The notes under the pieces were generated by a model. It searched no databases and was not told the origin of the DNA. It was given only the letters and a program-made list of their open reading frames with translations. This document shows, piece after piece, positions 44,188-55,306 of a DNA stretch of 64,000 nt (position 1 is the stretch's first letter; each line of letters begins with the position of its first letter). Both the position numbers and the translations under genes were made by a program. Origin of the DNA: Rhypophila decipiens (lineage: Eukaryota; Ascomycota; Sordariomycetes; Sordariales; Naviculisporaceae); contig MU858049.1 of NCBI GenBank assembly GCA_033297075.1, positions 372,001-436,000 on the forward strand, written 5' to 3'.

Positions 44188-44830
44188 ATGATTAATACCT
44201 GTCAAACAATTAGCAAAGACTTTGGAAAGAAAGTCAGGGACAGAAAAGAGCAAAAAGCTCAGTAACCACTCCTTCAGATGATATATCTAATAATATTAAT
44301 GGAGATGGTTACCTACGAAAAACCCCCAACCCATGTTGGCTGGGAGTTTTTACTTGATCCGACTACCCTCTGCTCTAGATAGATGTCATCGTTTCTTTAT
44401 CTATCTTGATCCTGACCCCTTTTCAGGTAAGGACATAGCTCCCAGTTGACGCAGCCGTTTTTTGATCATATATTTAGGTGACTTCGTCGATATTGTACTC
44501 TTTTTGGTTGAAAGCCGCTTCTGGGATTCGAACTGAATCCTCAGAGGGTGTCTGCGGTTTCATTTTTTTTTGTGTCAAGACCTGACAGTTTGACTTTTAA
44601 CCAAATGTGTCCTTTGGGTGGTGCCTTTTCGGCGAGGGTTTGACGCAGTGCGGTGGGTTATATGGTTTGGGTACGGCACGGGACAGGGCTCGGGAGTAAC
44701 AAAGTTTCAAGTTGTGATTAGGGTAGGGCACGGGTATCCTGCTATCTATCTCGTATCTTGTGTATCTCGTGATCATATCTGTTGAACCACCCTCCTCCCT
44801 CATTTCTGTATCAAGCCAAGAATTAAATTA
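44188..44830. other. intergenic with a dispersed repeat
   Basis: Lies between MITE copy C and the 3' end of the WW-like gene; both neighbouring genes point into it. The repeat at 44250-44355 is the only recognisable element. Confidence 0.55.
44250..44355 (-). repeat. dispersed repeat, copy 1 (matches 55037-55140)
   Basis: Read on the minus strand, this stretch shares AAGTAAAA, ATGGGTT, GGGGGTTTT, CGTAGGTAACCATC and GGTTACTGAGCTTTTTGC in the same order as the plus strand at 55037-55140. Inside each copy GTAACCA and TGGTTAC form an inverted repeat. The segment between the arms differs in length and sequence. Confidence 0.65.
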
Positions 44831-47800
44831 CTAGTATCCATACGCATCATACTCATCATCCTCATCGCCCCATCCAGACCCGTCATACCCCGATGAATCC
44901 CATTTACTCCTCTCTGTCTCTGAATTTGCACTACTCGGTGGTGCTCCTGTGCTGGATACTGATGTGGTGGTGCCCGCTGTCTGACCAGGAGATGCTTGTG
45001 GCTGTGGTGGTGCTGGTGACGATCCCTTTGAACCACCCGAAGAAAGAGGCGACGGTGTCGCCGCCGCTGCTAATGTGCTCCCCGAGGCAGGCGCGGCGCC
45101 TGTAGCACTATTACTCCGCGACCGACCGCCCCAGAGCTGATCTGCCCTCTGAGCGGCGAGGTAATATGCACTTGTTGTCGTCGTAGTAGCAGCAGGAGCA
45201 GCAGTAGTCTTGTTCCCTGTGCCACCCGTGGGAATGATGATTTGTGTTCCAGACCCTATCGGCGTAATTGTTGTCGTCGTTGCCGAACGAATTTGGTCAG
45301 TGACAGAAGCAGATGCCTCCTTGTTCTTGTTGTTATTGTCATCAATCGTAAAAGACATGGACATACTCCCGGCCCCAAGATTATCCACGTTACTACTACC
45401 ACCAGCATCATGATGAGCATCGCCGTCAGGTCGAAGTGGAGCGGTCGTAAATGCCGAGTCGGCGGTCATCGAGTTGGTAGTTCTAAACGAGGGCGCGATA
45501 GAACTCGATATCGACTTTCTTGATAGCGAGTCTCTGTCACCCTGGTCTGTGCCCTCTACGGGCTGGGTTGGTGGCTGCACAAATATCTGAGCAGGAGAAA
45601 CTTGGCTACTTATGCTTCCCCGAGCGGCCGATAAGGAATGCGGCTCGCTGGGACGTCGATGACTAGGTTCAGCGGTCGACTGGCCTGGTTTTTCGCCCAC
45701 CGATTCCTTTTGATGATAGATTGGTGAATATGTAGAGTTATTACTTGGATGGCCTTGATTCATGACATTTGGCACAGTAGCGACTGCTCTGGGGTCACTA
45801 TTTGCAGTCATGACGGGCCCGGCAGCGATCTGACCTGCGGATGGAAAATATCCCTGACCCTGGTCGACTGATTGCCGGTGAGGTTGGAATGGCTGGCCGA
45901 TAGGAGAGCCTTGGTGAGCAGTATTCGCACTCAGTTGCGGGCTGGAGACTCGGTATTGTTGATTCTGACGCCCTGGCCGAGGTTGGAAATTATTTTCAAG
46001 CCCGGATGTGGCTGAGTTCGCGATCAGCTGTCCGATAGGAGAGCCTTGCTGAACCAAATTCGCACTCTTTTGAGGCCTGGCGACAGGGTATTGTTGCCCT
46101 GGCTGAGCTTGAGAGTTGCTTTCAAGCCCGGGTGTGACTAAAGGCGCGATCGACTGTCCAAGTGGTTGTTGGTGCTGCTGCTGAGGGACACCTTGCTGGA
46201 CGACATGCGACGAGTTAGTAGCCAGACCGTGGTGAGAGTTGCTCCAATACAAGTTCCCTCCCACGGGCTGAAAGTACGGCGCAGCTTGTTGTCCCATATG
46301 GCTCTGGTTTCCCTGCGCAAAGGGCATCGTCTGAATCGGTGTACCCATCCCAGCTACAGGATCGGTCGTTGGTGCCTGAACATGTGGTTGCGGCGGCTGT
46401 GCTGTGCCCGGTTGGGACTTTTGCAATTTGTTCCTCAATGTCGTCTCGGACTTGACGCTCTGGCCAGAACCTTGACTTGCTGTCTCTTCTACCGCTGGCC
46501 CAGTCAGGGGGTTCTGTTTCTTGACGCTTCCGCTTTTAAACACCTTGCCGAACCATCTTTCTTTTTCTTTCCCGCCTGCAACGGTTTGTGGGGAAGAGAC
46601 AGGCGGAGAAGCTGACTGAGGCTGATTCGGTGCTGCCACTGCTGGCGAGGGGTGGGCACTGGTTGTCGCCTGGGGAATGAAGACTTGTTGCGGAACTGGT
46701 CCAGGAGCCATGTAAAAGACTTGATGGCCCCCAACCATTTGGGGAATGTATTGTCCAGCGGGCTGGACGGGTACTGGCATCTGCTGAGCCACGCCGGGTT
46801 GTGTGAATCCGCTTGCTTGCCCATAAGTTACGGGGCCAGTTAGCATCGAGCTCTGCTGTGCCATCCCAGTAGACGGCGGCGGTCTGTTATTTGGTAGACC
46901 TGTCCCTGGTACGGCAACAGGAGAAGGTGGCTGGCCCGGATTTAATGGTTGTTGCATATGCGGCGGCGCGGTGACATTTCTCGTATCCAAAGAGGCAATA
47001 GTATAGTTTTGACTAGCAACGAGGGCACCTACTTTCTCGGTAGGTTCTCGCGAGCCTCGACTGTGACTAGGAGGTGGCTGTGGTTGGGTAGTTTGTGTAC
47101 CCGGAATACTGGACCTCGACTGGGCTCCTTGGGTTGACGACGGCGACTGTGGCTGAGAGGGCCGATATCCTTGAACTCCATTGCCGTTGGTCGTGTGGGT
47201 GCCTGGTGTGCGCGACGACGACTGTCTGGTAGGAACAGGAGCTTGGATGGCCTGGACTTGAGACGGTTGAATGGGCGCTGGAGTATGTCTCACAGCCTCA
47301 ATCGAAGCATGAGTTCCAGGTAATTTATCAGGGCGTGTCGGTACTTGGCCAGGATATTGCTGATGAGAGGGAAACGGTCGCGGAGACGGAGACGGCTGGG
47401 GAAAAGGCACGGGCTGTGGGACTCTGCGTCCCTGGCTGGCTTTCGACGCGCCCCCGGAACCGGTTTGTTGCGACGCTGGCGGCGTTGGTTGAGGAACAGG
47501 CACTGGCTGGGGAGCAGGGAGGCGCTCGGCTCTCTCAGATGCCGTGTTACGGGCCTGACCGAGCTGGCTTGGCTGTTGTGGTTGGAACGCCATCGAAACC
47601 GGCCTCGGTGCGGATCCAGCAATTCTTTGAGTGGGCGAAGGCGAACGACGATCCTGAGTGGCTGGAGACCTATTGCTAGTTTGCCAGCTCTGTGGTGGAG
47701 GTGAATTCGAAGCTGTCTTCCACATGCCTTGTTGCCCGGGACCTTGAGTATGGTGCCTCGATCCTGGAGGTGGTGCCATTTGGTAGAAGGGCGATACGGC

Positions 47801-50308
47801 TTGGGGCGGCTGCACGACAGGAGTGCCATGGACCGGAGACGATGTGTTATGACGATCTGGATGGACATGTGGTTGTGACGGTGGGAACTGCATGCTCATC
47901 GGTCTGGGTTTCGCAGCTGTGCCGGGTCTCGGCCCTGGAGCAGATGGTTGAGGCGAAGGAGACCTTTGATGCGCAACGCCCTCGTTCCGCAAGCTCTGTA
48001 CACTTGGCGGAGGCATGGCAGAACTCTCGACAATGAAACCATGCGACGGATTGCTTAGAGAAACTCTTCGGGATGCAGTGGACGGTCGAGTTGCCGGCCC
48101 ATCCGCAGAGTCCACGCTCTGAATGCTCGCCTTTCGATCGGGAATTGGGGGGCTTTGCTGGCCACTCAAGGTTTGCCGAGGGACGCCGACTACTGGTGAT
48201 GTCACTCTTTCACTGGCAGCATTCACTTTCGCTTGTCTCTGGGCCGCATCGGGAGGCCTGAAGCCTTGCTCTACGCTGCGAGGCGGCTCGGGTGTAACAG
48301 AATATGAGGCGTGAAAGTTCTGAACAGAATGTGGTCGCTCCTGGGGCGGCCGGTGGAAAGCGGAATGGCCCTGCCATTGATGGAACTGTTGGGTACTCCC
48401 AGGTCGTGCATGGCCGGTATAGGTTGGCCCTTGGGCAGGAAAATAAGACGTTCCAGCCTGTGGTATCTGATGCGTCAAAGACGGCTTTGGAGGAGCGTCT
48501 GGTGATGAAGAAGCAGGCATGGTCTGGTAAGAACGCGACTCGGCATCTGTTCGTAGCGGGTTGTGACCAGTCTTTAATGCAACAGGGAAATCAGGATTTC
48601 GTATGTCTGGGGAGGAGTGGTTGCGTAAACCTGCTGCCTGAGCACTGTCCCTGGGCTGATGTGTCAGTCCGTAAACAGGCTTGCTTCGTGAACCTCCGCG
48701 CAGTGCCGTGAGTGGAGTCTCGACTCCCATGAAAGGCAACGCCGGCATGTCGGTAGGAAGCGTATTTGCCCTGTTGACCCCGGGTAGTATGTCCACCGGA
48801 TCTGGGCCCATGGAACCAAGATGAGATTGTATGGCTACTGGAGGCACAGATCTCACACTAGATTCTCTGTCTTGCGGAGGAGGCGGCGAATAAAGTCTCA
48901 CTGTGCTATCAATCTGCTGTTCAAGATCCTGGTAGGGATGGTAGGGCCGGTAGTCTGGTGTTGACTGGGCTCGCTGGTCCTGGAGAGATGGTCGCGGAAT
49001 GCCAGAACGGCCTCCCGCAGGCTGGAGGACCGAGGGGACTGGACTAGATGTGCTCTCGTGTCCATAAGTGTCGTCATCACCTTGCTCGATGGGCCTCTTT
49101 GGGGGGACCCGTGGCGGCTGCAAGACAGCAGGAACATCTTCAAGCACTACCTGGGAATGTCTGTTGAAATCATGAGATTGCCGGGCTGCAGTGTACGCAT
49201 GATCATTCTGAACAGGGGTCCTCCTGTGCTCTCTTTCTGGAGCAACATGTCTCTCTGGGTTGTAGGGCTGGTATTTGGTGGGAGATGGTGGACCTGTGAC
49301 AAAAGAGGGTCCTGTTTGCTGGGCAGTAGACAGCGACGCCCGGTGTTCTCGAACAGGAATTGGGTGGGCGTGAAAAGGATTCACTGGTGCGGAGCCCTGG
49401 AAAGACGTCTGCGAGGGATGTGGATGATGCTGTGCCGGGGGTACGAGCACCTTTTGGTCTGGTGTGGTCAAGGCGGTATGATGGGCGCGTCTCACTACTG
49501 GACTTTGGGCCGGGAGCTCGACAGGAGCCAGAGGGAAAGCATCGGCGTAGTTAGTAGGCTGGGAATCGACTTCGATCATCATATCATGAGTAGGAAGCTC
49601 AACAGGTGCGGGATGAGTCTCGTCCCGACATTGGGCTGTGTGTTCACTGGCCAGTTCAGCCACATAGCCGACTGGAGAGTATATGCCGCGTCCATCCAGC
49701 ATAGGCACCTCTGGCGACTCGGGGGGCGGGCCATCAACCGGAACGGGCTCAGCTATCACGGCGGCTGCAGTTGCCTTTTCACTCACGGGTGTGGCAGTGG
49801 CCGGGTGGCTGCTGCTTGCCATGGGCGTAGCTTCGGCACTTGTCACAGGCGAAATAAATGACCGTGGCCCCTTTTGAGGGGGCTCTTTCTTTTCCGCATC
49901 TCTTCCAAAGACCTCGTCACGCTCGTCCTCGTCGGCCTCGGGGCTCACGTCGGTGTAGCCGCCCGGCCCCATGTACATGAGGCCATCAGGCTGGTACCAG
50001 AAATTGCTCTCACTATCGTCGACGGGCCCAGACATGGTGGCCGAAGTCAAGCCATCTCCTTTTTTGTTTGACTTGGCAGGACCGTCGCCACCGGCGGTAT
50101 TCCTCCTCTTGACCTGGTAGTGGCTTTCCAGCTTCTCCTCGGGCGAGAGCTCGGGGGGCGGAGAGAAGACATCGACATATTCGGGGTACTCGTCGCCCGG
50201 CTTGGGGAAGATGTACTGAACGAGGCCTGTCGGTTTGTAGCGATAAAACCAGCGATCGCCGTCGTAGTCGGATTCCCAGTTCTCTGGGAGAGAGGGGAGG
50301 CTGGCCAT
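44831..50308 (-). CDS. giant disordered protein with N-terminal WW-like domain
   Basis: Single exon, 1825 residues; the ATG at 50308 is the first in frame and lies 7 residues before the WW-like fold. That fold reads LPENWESDYDGDRWFYRYKP then TGLVQYIFPKPGDEYPEY, where the usual second Trp is Tyr. A second short conserved-looking block, SNFWYQPDGLMYMGPGGYTD, follows near residue 105. Almost everything else is Pro/Gln/Ser/Thr-rich disorder. Residues about 1380-1500 carry three imperfect copies of a segment with QQGSPIGQ. The C terminus is an aromatic/acidic cap (WDSSGYDGSGWGDEDDEYD). The build suggests a scaffold or adaptor binding proline motifs. No specific role can be assigned. Confidence 0.82.
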   Translation of the reverse strand: MASLPSLPENWESDYDGDRWFYRYKPTGLVQYIFPKPGDEYPEYVDVFSPPPELSPEEKLESHYQVKRRNTAGGDGPAKSNKKGDGLTSATMSGPVDDSESNFWYQPDGLMYMGPGGYTDVSPEADEDERDEVFGRDAEKKEPPQKGPRSFISPVTSAEATPMASSSHPATATPVSEKATAAAVIAEPVPVDGPPPESPEVPMLDGRGIYSPVGYVAELASEHTAQCRDETHPAPVELPTHDMMIEVDSQPTNYADAFPLAPVELPAQSPVVRRAHHTALTTPDQKVLVPPAQHHPHPSQTSFQGSAPVNPFHAHPIPVREHRASLSTAQQTGPSFVTGPPSPTKYQPYNPERHVAPEREHRRTPVQNDHAYTAARQSHDFNRHSQVVLEDVPAVLQPPRVPPKRPIEQGDDDTYGHESTSSPVPSVLQPAGGRSGIPRPSLQDQRAQSTPDYRPYHPYQDLEQQIDSTVRLYSPPPPQDRESSVRSVPPVAIQSHLGSMGPDPVDILPGVNRANTLPTDMPALPFMGVETPLTALRGGSRSKPVYGLTHQPRDSAQAAGLRNHSSPDIRNPDFPVALKTGHNPLRTDAESRSYQTMPASSSPDAPPKPSLTHQIPQAGTSYFPAQGPTYTGHARPGSTQQFHQWQGHSAFHRPPQERPHSVQNFHASYSVTPEPPRSVEQGFRPPDAAQRQAKVNAASERVTSPVVGVPRQTLSGQQSPPIPDRKASIQSVDSADGPATRPSTASRRVSLSNPSHGFIVESSAMPPPSVQSLRNEGVAHQRSPSPQPSAPGPRPGTAAKPRPMSMQFPPSQPHVHPDRHNTSSPVHGTPVVQPPQAVSPFYQMAPPPGSRHHTQGPGQQGMWKTASNSPPPQSWQTSNRSPATQDRRSPSPTQRIAGSAPRPVSMAFQPQQPSQLGQARNTASERAERLPAPQPVPVPQPTPPASQQTGSGGASKASQGRRVPQPVPFPQPSPSPRPFPSHQQYPGQVPTRPDKLPGTHASIEAVRHTPAPIQPSQVQAIQAPVPTRQSSSRTPGTHTTNGNGVQGYRPSQPQSPSSTQGAQSRSSIPGTQTTQPQPPPSHSRGSREPTEKVGALVASQNYTIASLDTRNVTAPPHMQQPLNPGQPPSPVAVPGTGLPNNRPPPSTGMAQQSSMLTGPVTYGQASGFTQPGVAQQMPVPVQPAGQYIPQMVGGHQVFYMAPGPVPQQVFIPQATTSAHPSPAVAAPNQPQSASPPVSSPQTVAGGKEKERWFGKVFKSGSVKKQNPLTGPAVEETASQGSGQSVKSETTLRNKLQKSQPGTAQPPQPHVQAPTTDPVAGMGTPIQTMPFAQGNQSHMGQQAAPYFQPVGGNLYWSNSHHGLATNSSHVVQQGVPQQQHQQPLGQSIAPLVTPGLESNSQAQPGQQYPVARPQKSANLVQQGSPIGQLIANSATSGLENNFQPRPGRQNQQYRVSSPQLSANTAHQGSPIGQPFQPHRQSVDQGQGYFPSAGQIAAGPVMTANSDPRAVATVPNVMNQGHPSNNSTYSPIYHQKESVGEKPGQSTAEPSHRRPSEPHSLSAARGSISSQVSPAQIFVQPPTQPVEGTDQGDRDSLSRKSISSSIAPSFRTTNSMTADSAFTTAPLRPDGDAHHDAGGSSNVDNLGAGSMSMSFTIDDNNNKNKEASASVTDQIRSATTTTITPIGSGTQIIIPTGGTGNKTTAAPAATTTTTSAYYLAAQRADQLWGGRSRSNSATGAAPASGSTLAAAATPSPLSSGGSKGSSPAPPQPQASPGQTAGTTTSVSSTGAPPSSANSETERSKWDSSGYDGSGWGDEDDEYDAYGY

Positions 50309-51791
50309 GGCTATGGACTTGGGCACCAAGACAGTTCGATGCTCGAGGCGCTGGCGCTCAGCGACGGGACACTGATGCGCTCAAAGAATCAGGTCGTCTG
50401 CATCATCATGGCGAGCAGGACTCTCGCTGAGAAGCACGACAGCAGCAAGAAAGGCTGCCGCAATGGCGATCAAGTTTCCAAGACGTGGACAGCAACCAAC
50501 GGGTCGAAAATTGGAGAAGCTTGTCCAACCATGGTCGGGTACCAGATGTGTGCGTCGTCCGTTGACGCGGCAAATGAGGCTGAACAGGTATCCTTTCAGC
50601 TGCTGTTAACGCCGGCATGTCCCGCAGTTGTGCTGTTTTGGGGTGTCTGGATGCCCAATAAGGCGCCCTGAATTCCGCCACATTTGAGTTTCCGCCTTGC
50701 CGCTTCCGTCAATCTGGAAAAAAGGCATGGAATCCGCCCGACTTGGGGGGAGAAAAAGAAGAAAAGTGCAGCCATCATTGGAGACATATGCATTTTTCAC
50801 TGTGCTAGTCAGCCATTTCGACCTGCTAAACCACGCTTGTAAAGAGTTTATTTGATGGCAGTCAGCCGGCACGGCAAGAACGGCTCCGGGCCGGGACTTG
50901 GCATCAACCCGGGCCCGGGCTCAACTGACACTTTCCCGCCCGAGACATATGATCCCAAGTCCCTGCATTGCAACTGTCAACGTGCTTTATCGGTCCCAAA
51001 ACCCTTCAACATGATCTACCCGCACAAACTATCCCTTTTTTCGTCTCAAGATTTGCTGTGCCTTTCAGGGGCACAATGAGGATGAACAAGAGGGTATCCG
51101 CAATGACGTCAAATGTCAGAATGGGATCAACAAAAAGGCGGGTCCACCCAGGGGCACGCCTGGGCAACGGCATGGCTTTCCGACCTGCTGAAAGTTGTTA
51201 TCTGATGCTTCTGAGGTAAACTTTGTTCCAATACGCAAGCTAGAAGCAGTGGAACGACCTGCGCAAATCAAAATGACAGATGAGGCGCTCACTAGATGAA
51301 ATTGAGATGAAATTCTCACAAGATAAGCATCTCTGGAGAATGTCTGGTTGTCATCCTGGCACGACGGTTATCAGCAAGTTGTGCATCTCCAACAAGGTCT
51401 TGGAAGCGCACCACCAACCAACTTCGGCTCGGGAGACGACCAAGATGTTTTGTGGGGGGGATCAACCAGATTGATGGAGAACAACACATGCAAGAACATC
51501 GTTCCGCCACTTACATCCACCCATCGAGTTGATCCCAAGATACGGTTCAACGGACTGTTGCAAACCTTTTCTTCACGTCTCACGTCCCACCCGACAACGG
51601 TACCCAAATTATCTACTGCCGGGTAGCCGCTCGTTCTTTTGAATCTCCCAGCTGTACTGGAGACTCGACTCACTTGGCATTCCTCTCCTTTTCTAGAGAG
51701 AAGAAACGCTTCAAACGACCATACCCTTCTTTTAACTCTAACTCTGACCGCTCACTTATTGTCGGCCCCGGGCGTCACGGACGACTTTACA
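50309..51791. other. divergent promoter region, no gene seen
   Basis: Lies between the WW-like gene (minus) and the channel gene (plus). The short open frames show no recognisable features. Confidence 0.55.
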
Positions 51792-54471
51792 ATGTCTTCT
51801 CATGCTGGACCGCCCATGTCACAGCCACCCCATCTACAACCCGAGAGACCTCATCTTCAGAATCCGTCCCTGCAGGTTCAGGTGCCGTCTGCAGAACCAA
51901 GCCCCGAGGAGCAGTATGACGAGAAATGGCCAGAAAGCCACCATCTTCACCCCGAGCCAGGCTCACTGAGCCCCTCGGGGTCCCGAGAGCAAGCCAACAG
52001 GCTCAACGACGATCTGGAACTGCTCCGCGCCGAGCGTATCGTGTCCCGGCAGGAACACAATGACGCTCGATCAAGACGGTCCAGGTCCAGGAATAGGAGC
52101 GAGGTCAACCATACGGAAGACATGTTCAACACAACCGCGGCCCCAATCACCCAGCCCCTCCACTCGGACAAGAAGAGCACTTTCCTTACCAGGTTATGGG
52201 TCCTGGTCAAGAAATTCCCCCGCGTTATGCGTTACGTTCTTTACGCCATACCGCCCGGGATCCTCATCTTGATACCCGTCTTCCTCGACCTCTTCGCCTA
52301 CAACCGCCAGAGCAAGGCCGTCGGCGGCAACGGCGGTATCGAGCTTCTCTGGTTTGGAATATGGCTCGAGGTGGTCTGGCTCACCCTCTGGGCCTCGCGG
52401 ATAGTGGCCTCGGTCATGCCCATCACCTTTGCCGGTGTAGCCGACGCCTTTGGATCAGCCAACCACAAGAAATGGAAAGACATCGGTCGCCAGCTCGAGT
52501 TTCCCACCGCCTTGTTCCTCTGGCAGCTCGCCGTCATCGTGTCGTACAGCCCCATCCTAAACGGCCATCGCAAGCTGCCGCCCGGAACCGACCCGACCGA
52601 CAAGGACATCCCGAATGTCCCCTGGGTGGAGATCGTCTTCAAAATCATCATTGCCTTTTTTGTCTTGGCGACGCTCAACCTGGTCGAGAAGATCGGAATC
52701 CAGTGGATCGCCACGTCGTTCCACCTGCGCACCTACTCGCACAGAATCCGCGACAGCCAGACGCAGATCGAGTACCTCGTCGCCCTGTACACCTACGCCA
52801 AGACCCGCATCGAGGCCGAGGATCCAGTCTGGGACTCGACGGGAACTGCGGGCAATGGGTCTGAGTCAGGAAGCCGAACGCCCATGAGAGCGATCCAGGC
52901 CAATGCCCGTCAGGCCTGGAGCAAAGTAGGCGACGCTGCTACACGCATGGCGGGTGACTTTACCGGACGGCGGATGCTCAAGGCCGGCCACCCTCGAAAA
53001 GTGGTGATGGAGCTTCTCCGCAGCACGCCGTCAAGCTACGCCCTCGCCCGGGTGTTTTACCGCACCTTTGTGTCGAATGAAAAGACTACCATTACAGTCG
53101 ACGACTTTTTCCCGGCCTTCTCGACGCAGGAAGAGGCCGAGGCTTGCTTTGGGGTTTTTGACAAAGACCTCAATGGTGATGTCTCGATGGAAGAGCTCGA
53201 GATGGTCTGTAACGAGATCCATCTCGAGAAAAAGGCCATTGCTGCGTCGCTGAGGGATCTCGACTCGGTTATTAAGAAGCTTGATAATGTGTTTATGTTT
53301 ATCATTGTTGTCATTGTAATTATCGTTTTTATCAGTATCATCTCCAACTCTGCGGCTGCTGCGTTGACGTCGACTGGCTCGTTTATTCTTGGTCTGTCCT
53401 GGCTTCTTCAGGCGACCGCCCAAGAATTCCTACAGGTATGCTTCCCCCACCAAATCTTCAAAACAGTTTACTAATCCCCCCTTTCAGTCCATAATATTCG
53501 TCTTTGTCAAACACCCCTTCGACGTAGGCGACAGAGTGACAGTCTACGGAAACACCGGCTCCGCAATGAAAGGCGACGACTACTACGTCCTAGAAATCTC
53601 CCTCCTCTACACGGAATTCAAAAAAATGGAAGGCCACGTCGTGCAAGCGCCCAATTCCCTCCTCAACACCCTCTTCATCCTCAACCAACGACGCAGCCAA
53701 GGCCTAGCAGATCCCGTCAGCCTGACCATGCGCTTCGGCACCACCGAGTCACAAATCGAAGAGCTCAAGGCGCGCATGTTACAATTCTGCTTGGAGCATA
53801 AGCGGGATTATGCACCCCGGATTCTGTCCGAGGTGTTGAGGATTGAAGAGGTCAACGCCATCACTATGAACTTGATCTTCTTTCACAAGAGTAATTACCA
53901 GAATGAGCTGTTGAGGTTGACGAGACGGAATAAATTCTGTACGGAGTTGATGCGTCACATGAAGGATATGGGATTGGAGGGTCCGCGGATTGTCCAGCCT
54001 GGTGGAATGCGCGACATGCCGATTTATTGGTCGCAGGTGCAACCGCCGCCAAAGTATGAGTATGGTGCTGTCCCGGATGCTTCTGACGGTCCGGGGACGA
54101 CGACGACGGCGGGTGTACATCGGCAAGCTTCTTCGCATTATCGACCTCCTAGGCTGAGGAGCGATACCATGGCTACGGTTGTCGAGGCGGGCATGGACTT
54201 TCAGGATGTGTATAACCACCGGAGACCGCGAGCCGATAGTTCTGGTGGTGGTATGGCAGGACAAGGAAGACTGGCGTCTATGACGGAACTGGCTGATGAA
54301 CGGGAACGGGCTTCTATGGCCAGTGGAGTGGAGCGGCAGCAGGAGGACAACGGCAGTTCTAGGCTGGAGAATGTCTCCAGTCGGGGGAGTGGACCGGCGA
54401 GGACGAGGAGTATCTGGAGTCGTCAGAGGGGAAGGACGAATACGCTGAGACAGTCTGGGGGGGTTGTCTAG
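51792..54471 (+). CDS. MscS-family mechanosensitive channel with EF hand (Msy1/Msy2-like)
   Basis: Exons 51792-53435 and 53488-54471 join in phase 0 to give 875 residues. A cytosolic N terminus of about 130 residues precedes the first spans (VLYAIPPGILILIPVFLDLF; LLWFGIWLEVVWLTLWASR; WVEIVFKIIIAFFVLATLN). A canonical EF hand follows, DKDLNGDVSMEE (457-468), then the pore-lining region with FMFIIVVIVIIVFISIISNS and the MscS beta domain VKHPFDVGDRVTVYG. The C-terminal 250 residues are disordered and Arg/Ser-rich. Fission yeast Msy1/Msy2 with this layout sit in the ER and shape calcium signals under hypo-osmotic shock. The first ATG in frame is 51792. Confidence 0.94.
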
Positions 54472-55306
54472 TAGTGTAGTCTTGTTTGTTTTGTATGGTA
54501 TGGTATGCCGGGCTGATGGAGCTCGCACGGCTTCTTTAGAATGGGCCGGTCCAGTCGCTTATCGAGATGTATATTCTAGACAGCAGCGACATAGACACAG
54601 AAGTCTCTATTATAGAGAGTACAGAGAGAATGAGCCAACTTGTTTTCTTGATCAGGGATATATTCGGAGAAGGGACGAGGGACGACGGTCTATCTGTCTG
54701 TTTGCTCCCTCCCGTACTACATAGTCATACCGTCCGTCTGTTTAAAGTTTCATGGCTGCGGTGTTGAAGCCACTTCACCATCGCAACCCCCAGCCCCAGC
54801 CCTTTCCCGTGAGCAAGTCACATATAACCAACTTCACCACTGACCCCATTAGCCGAAAGGCTCAAAAAGAAAGAAAAAATTGGGACAAAACTCAAAAAGA
54901 CTAAATGCTCGCAAGAAATCAAAACATCACATGTTCGATTCCCAGCAGGAGCAACGGAATGCCATAAAGCCCAAAGTCTGACACTTGTATCTGAAAAGGG
55001 AAACAGTGTCTAGACTTTGAGGTGGCTGAAGAAGCTAAAGTAAAACTCTCATCTGAGATCACCTGAAATGGGTTTGGTTGAAGATGGGGGTTTTCGTAGG
55101 TAACCATCCCTTAAGAAGATGGTTACTGAGCTTTTTGCTGTTTTTAATTAATTGGGCTTGCAAGAAATCACAACATTATGGCAAATCGGGGGCAATTATT
55201 GTATTTTTTGGTGATAAAAATGAGTTCAAAAAAGACCCTTTCATCCGCCCGCAGGCAACACTTCCATCCGATGGCCCAGGGCCCGCAAAAACGTCTTTAC
55301 ATATCA
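54472..55306. other. intergenic between convergent genes, holds a dispersed repeat
   Basis: 3' flanks of the channel gene and the coiled-coil gene. The repeat at 55037-55140 is listed separately. A partly similar GCAAGAAATCAAAACAT / GCAAGAAATCACAACAT pair occurs near 54912 and 55159. Confidence 0.55.
55037..55140 (+). repeat. dispersed repeat, copy 2 (matches 44250-44355)
   Basis: Contains GGGGGTTTTCGTAGGTAACC then a perfect 9-bp inverted repeat GTAACCATC / GATGGTTAC around an 11-base centre, followed by TGAGCTTTTTGC. The same blocks occur in the same order on the opposite strand at 44250-44355. Confidence 0.65.
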
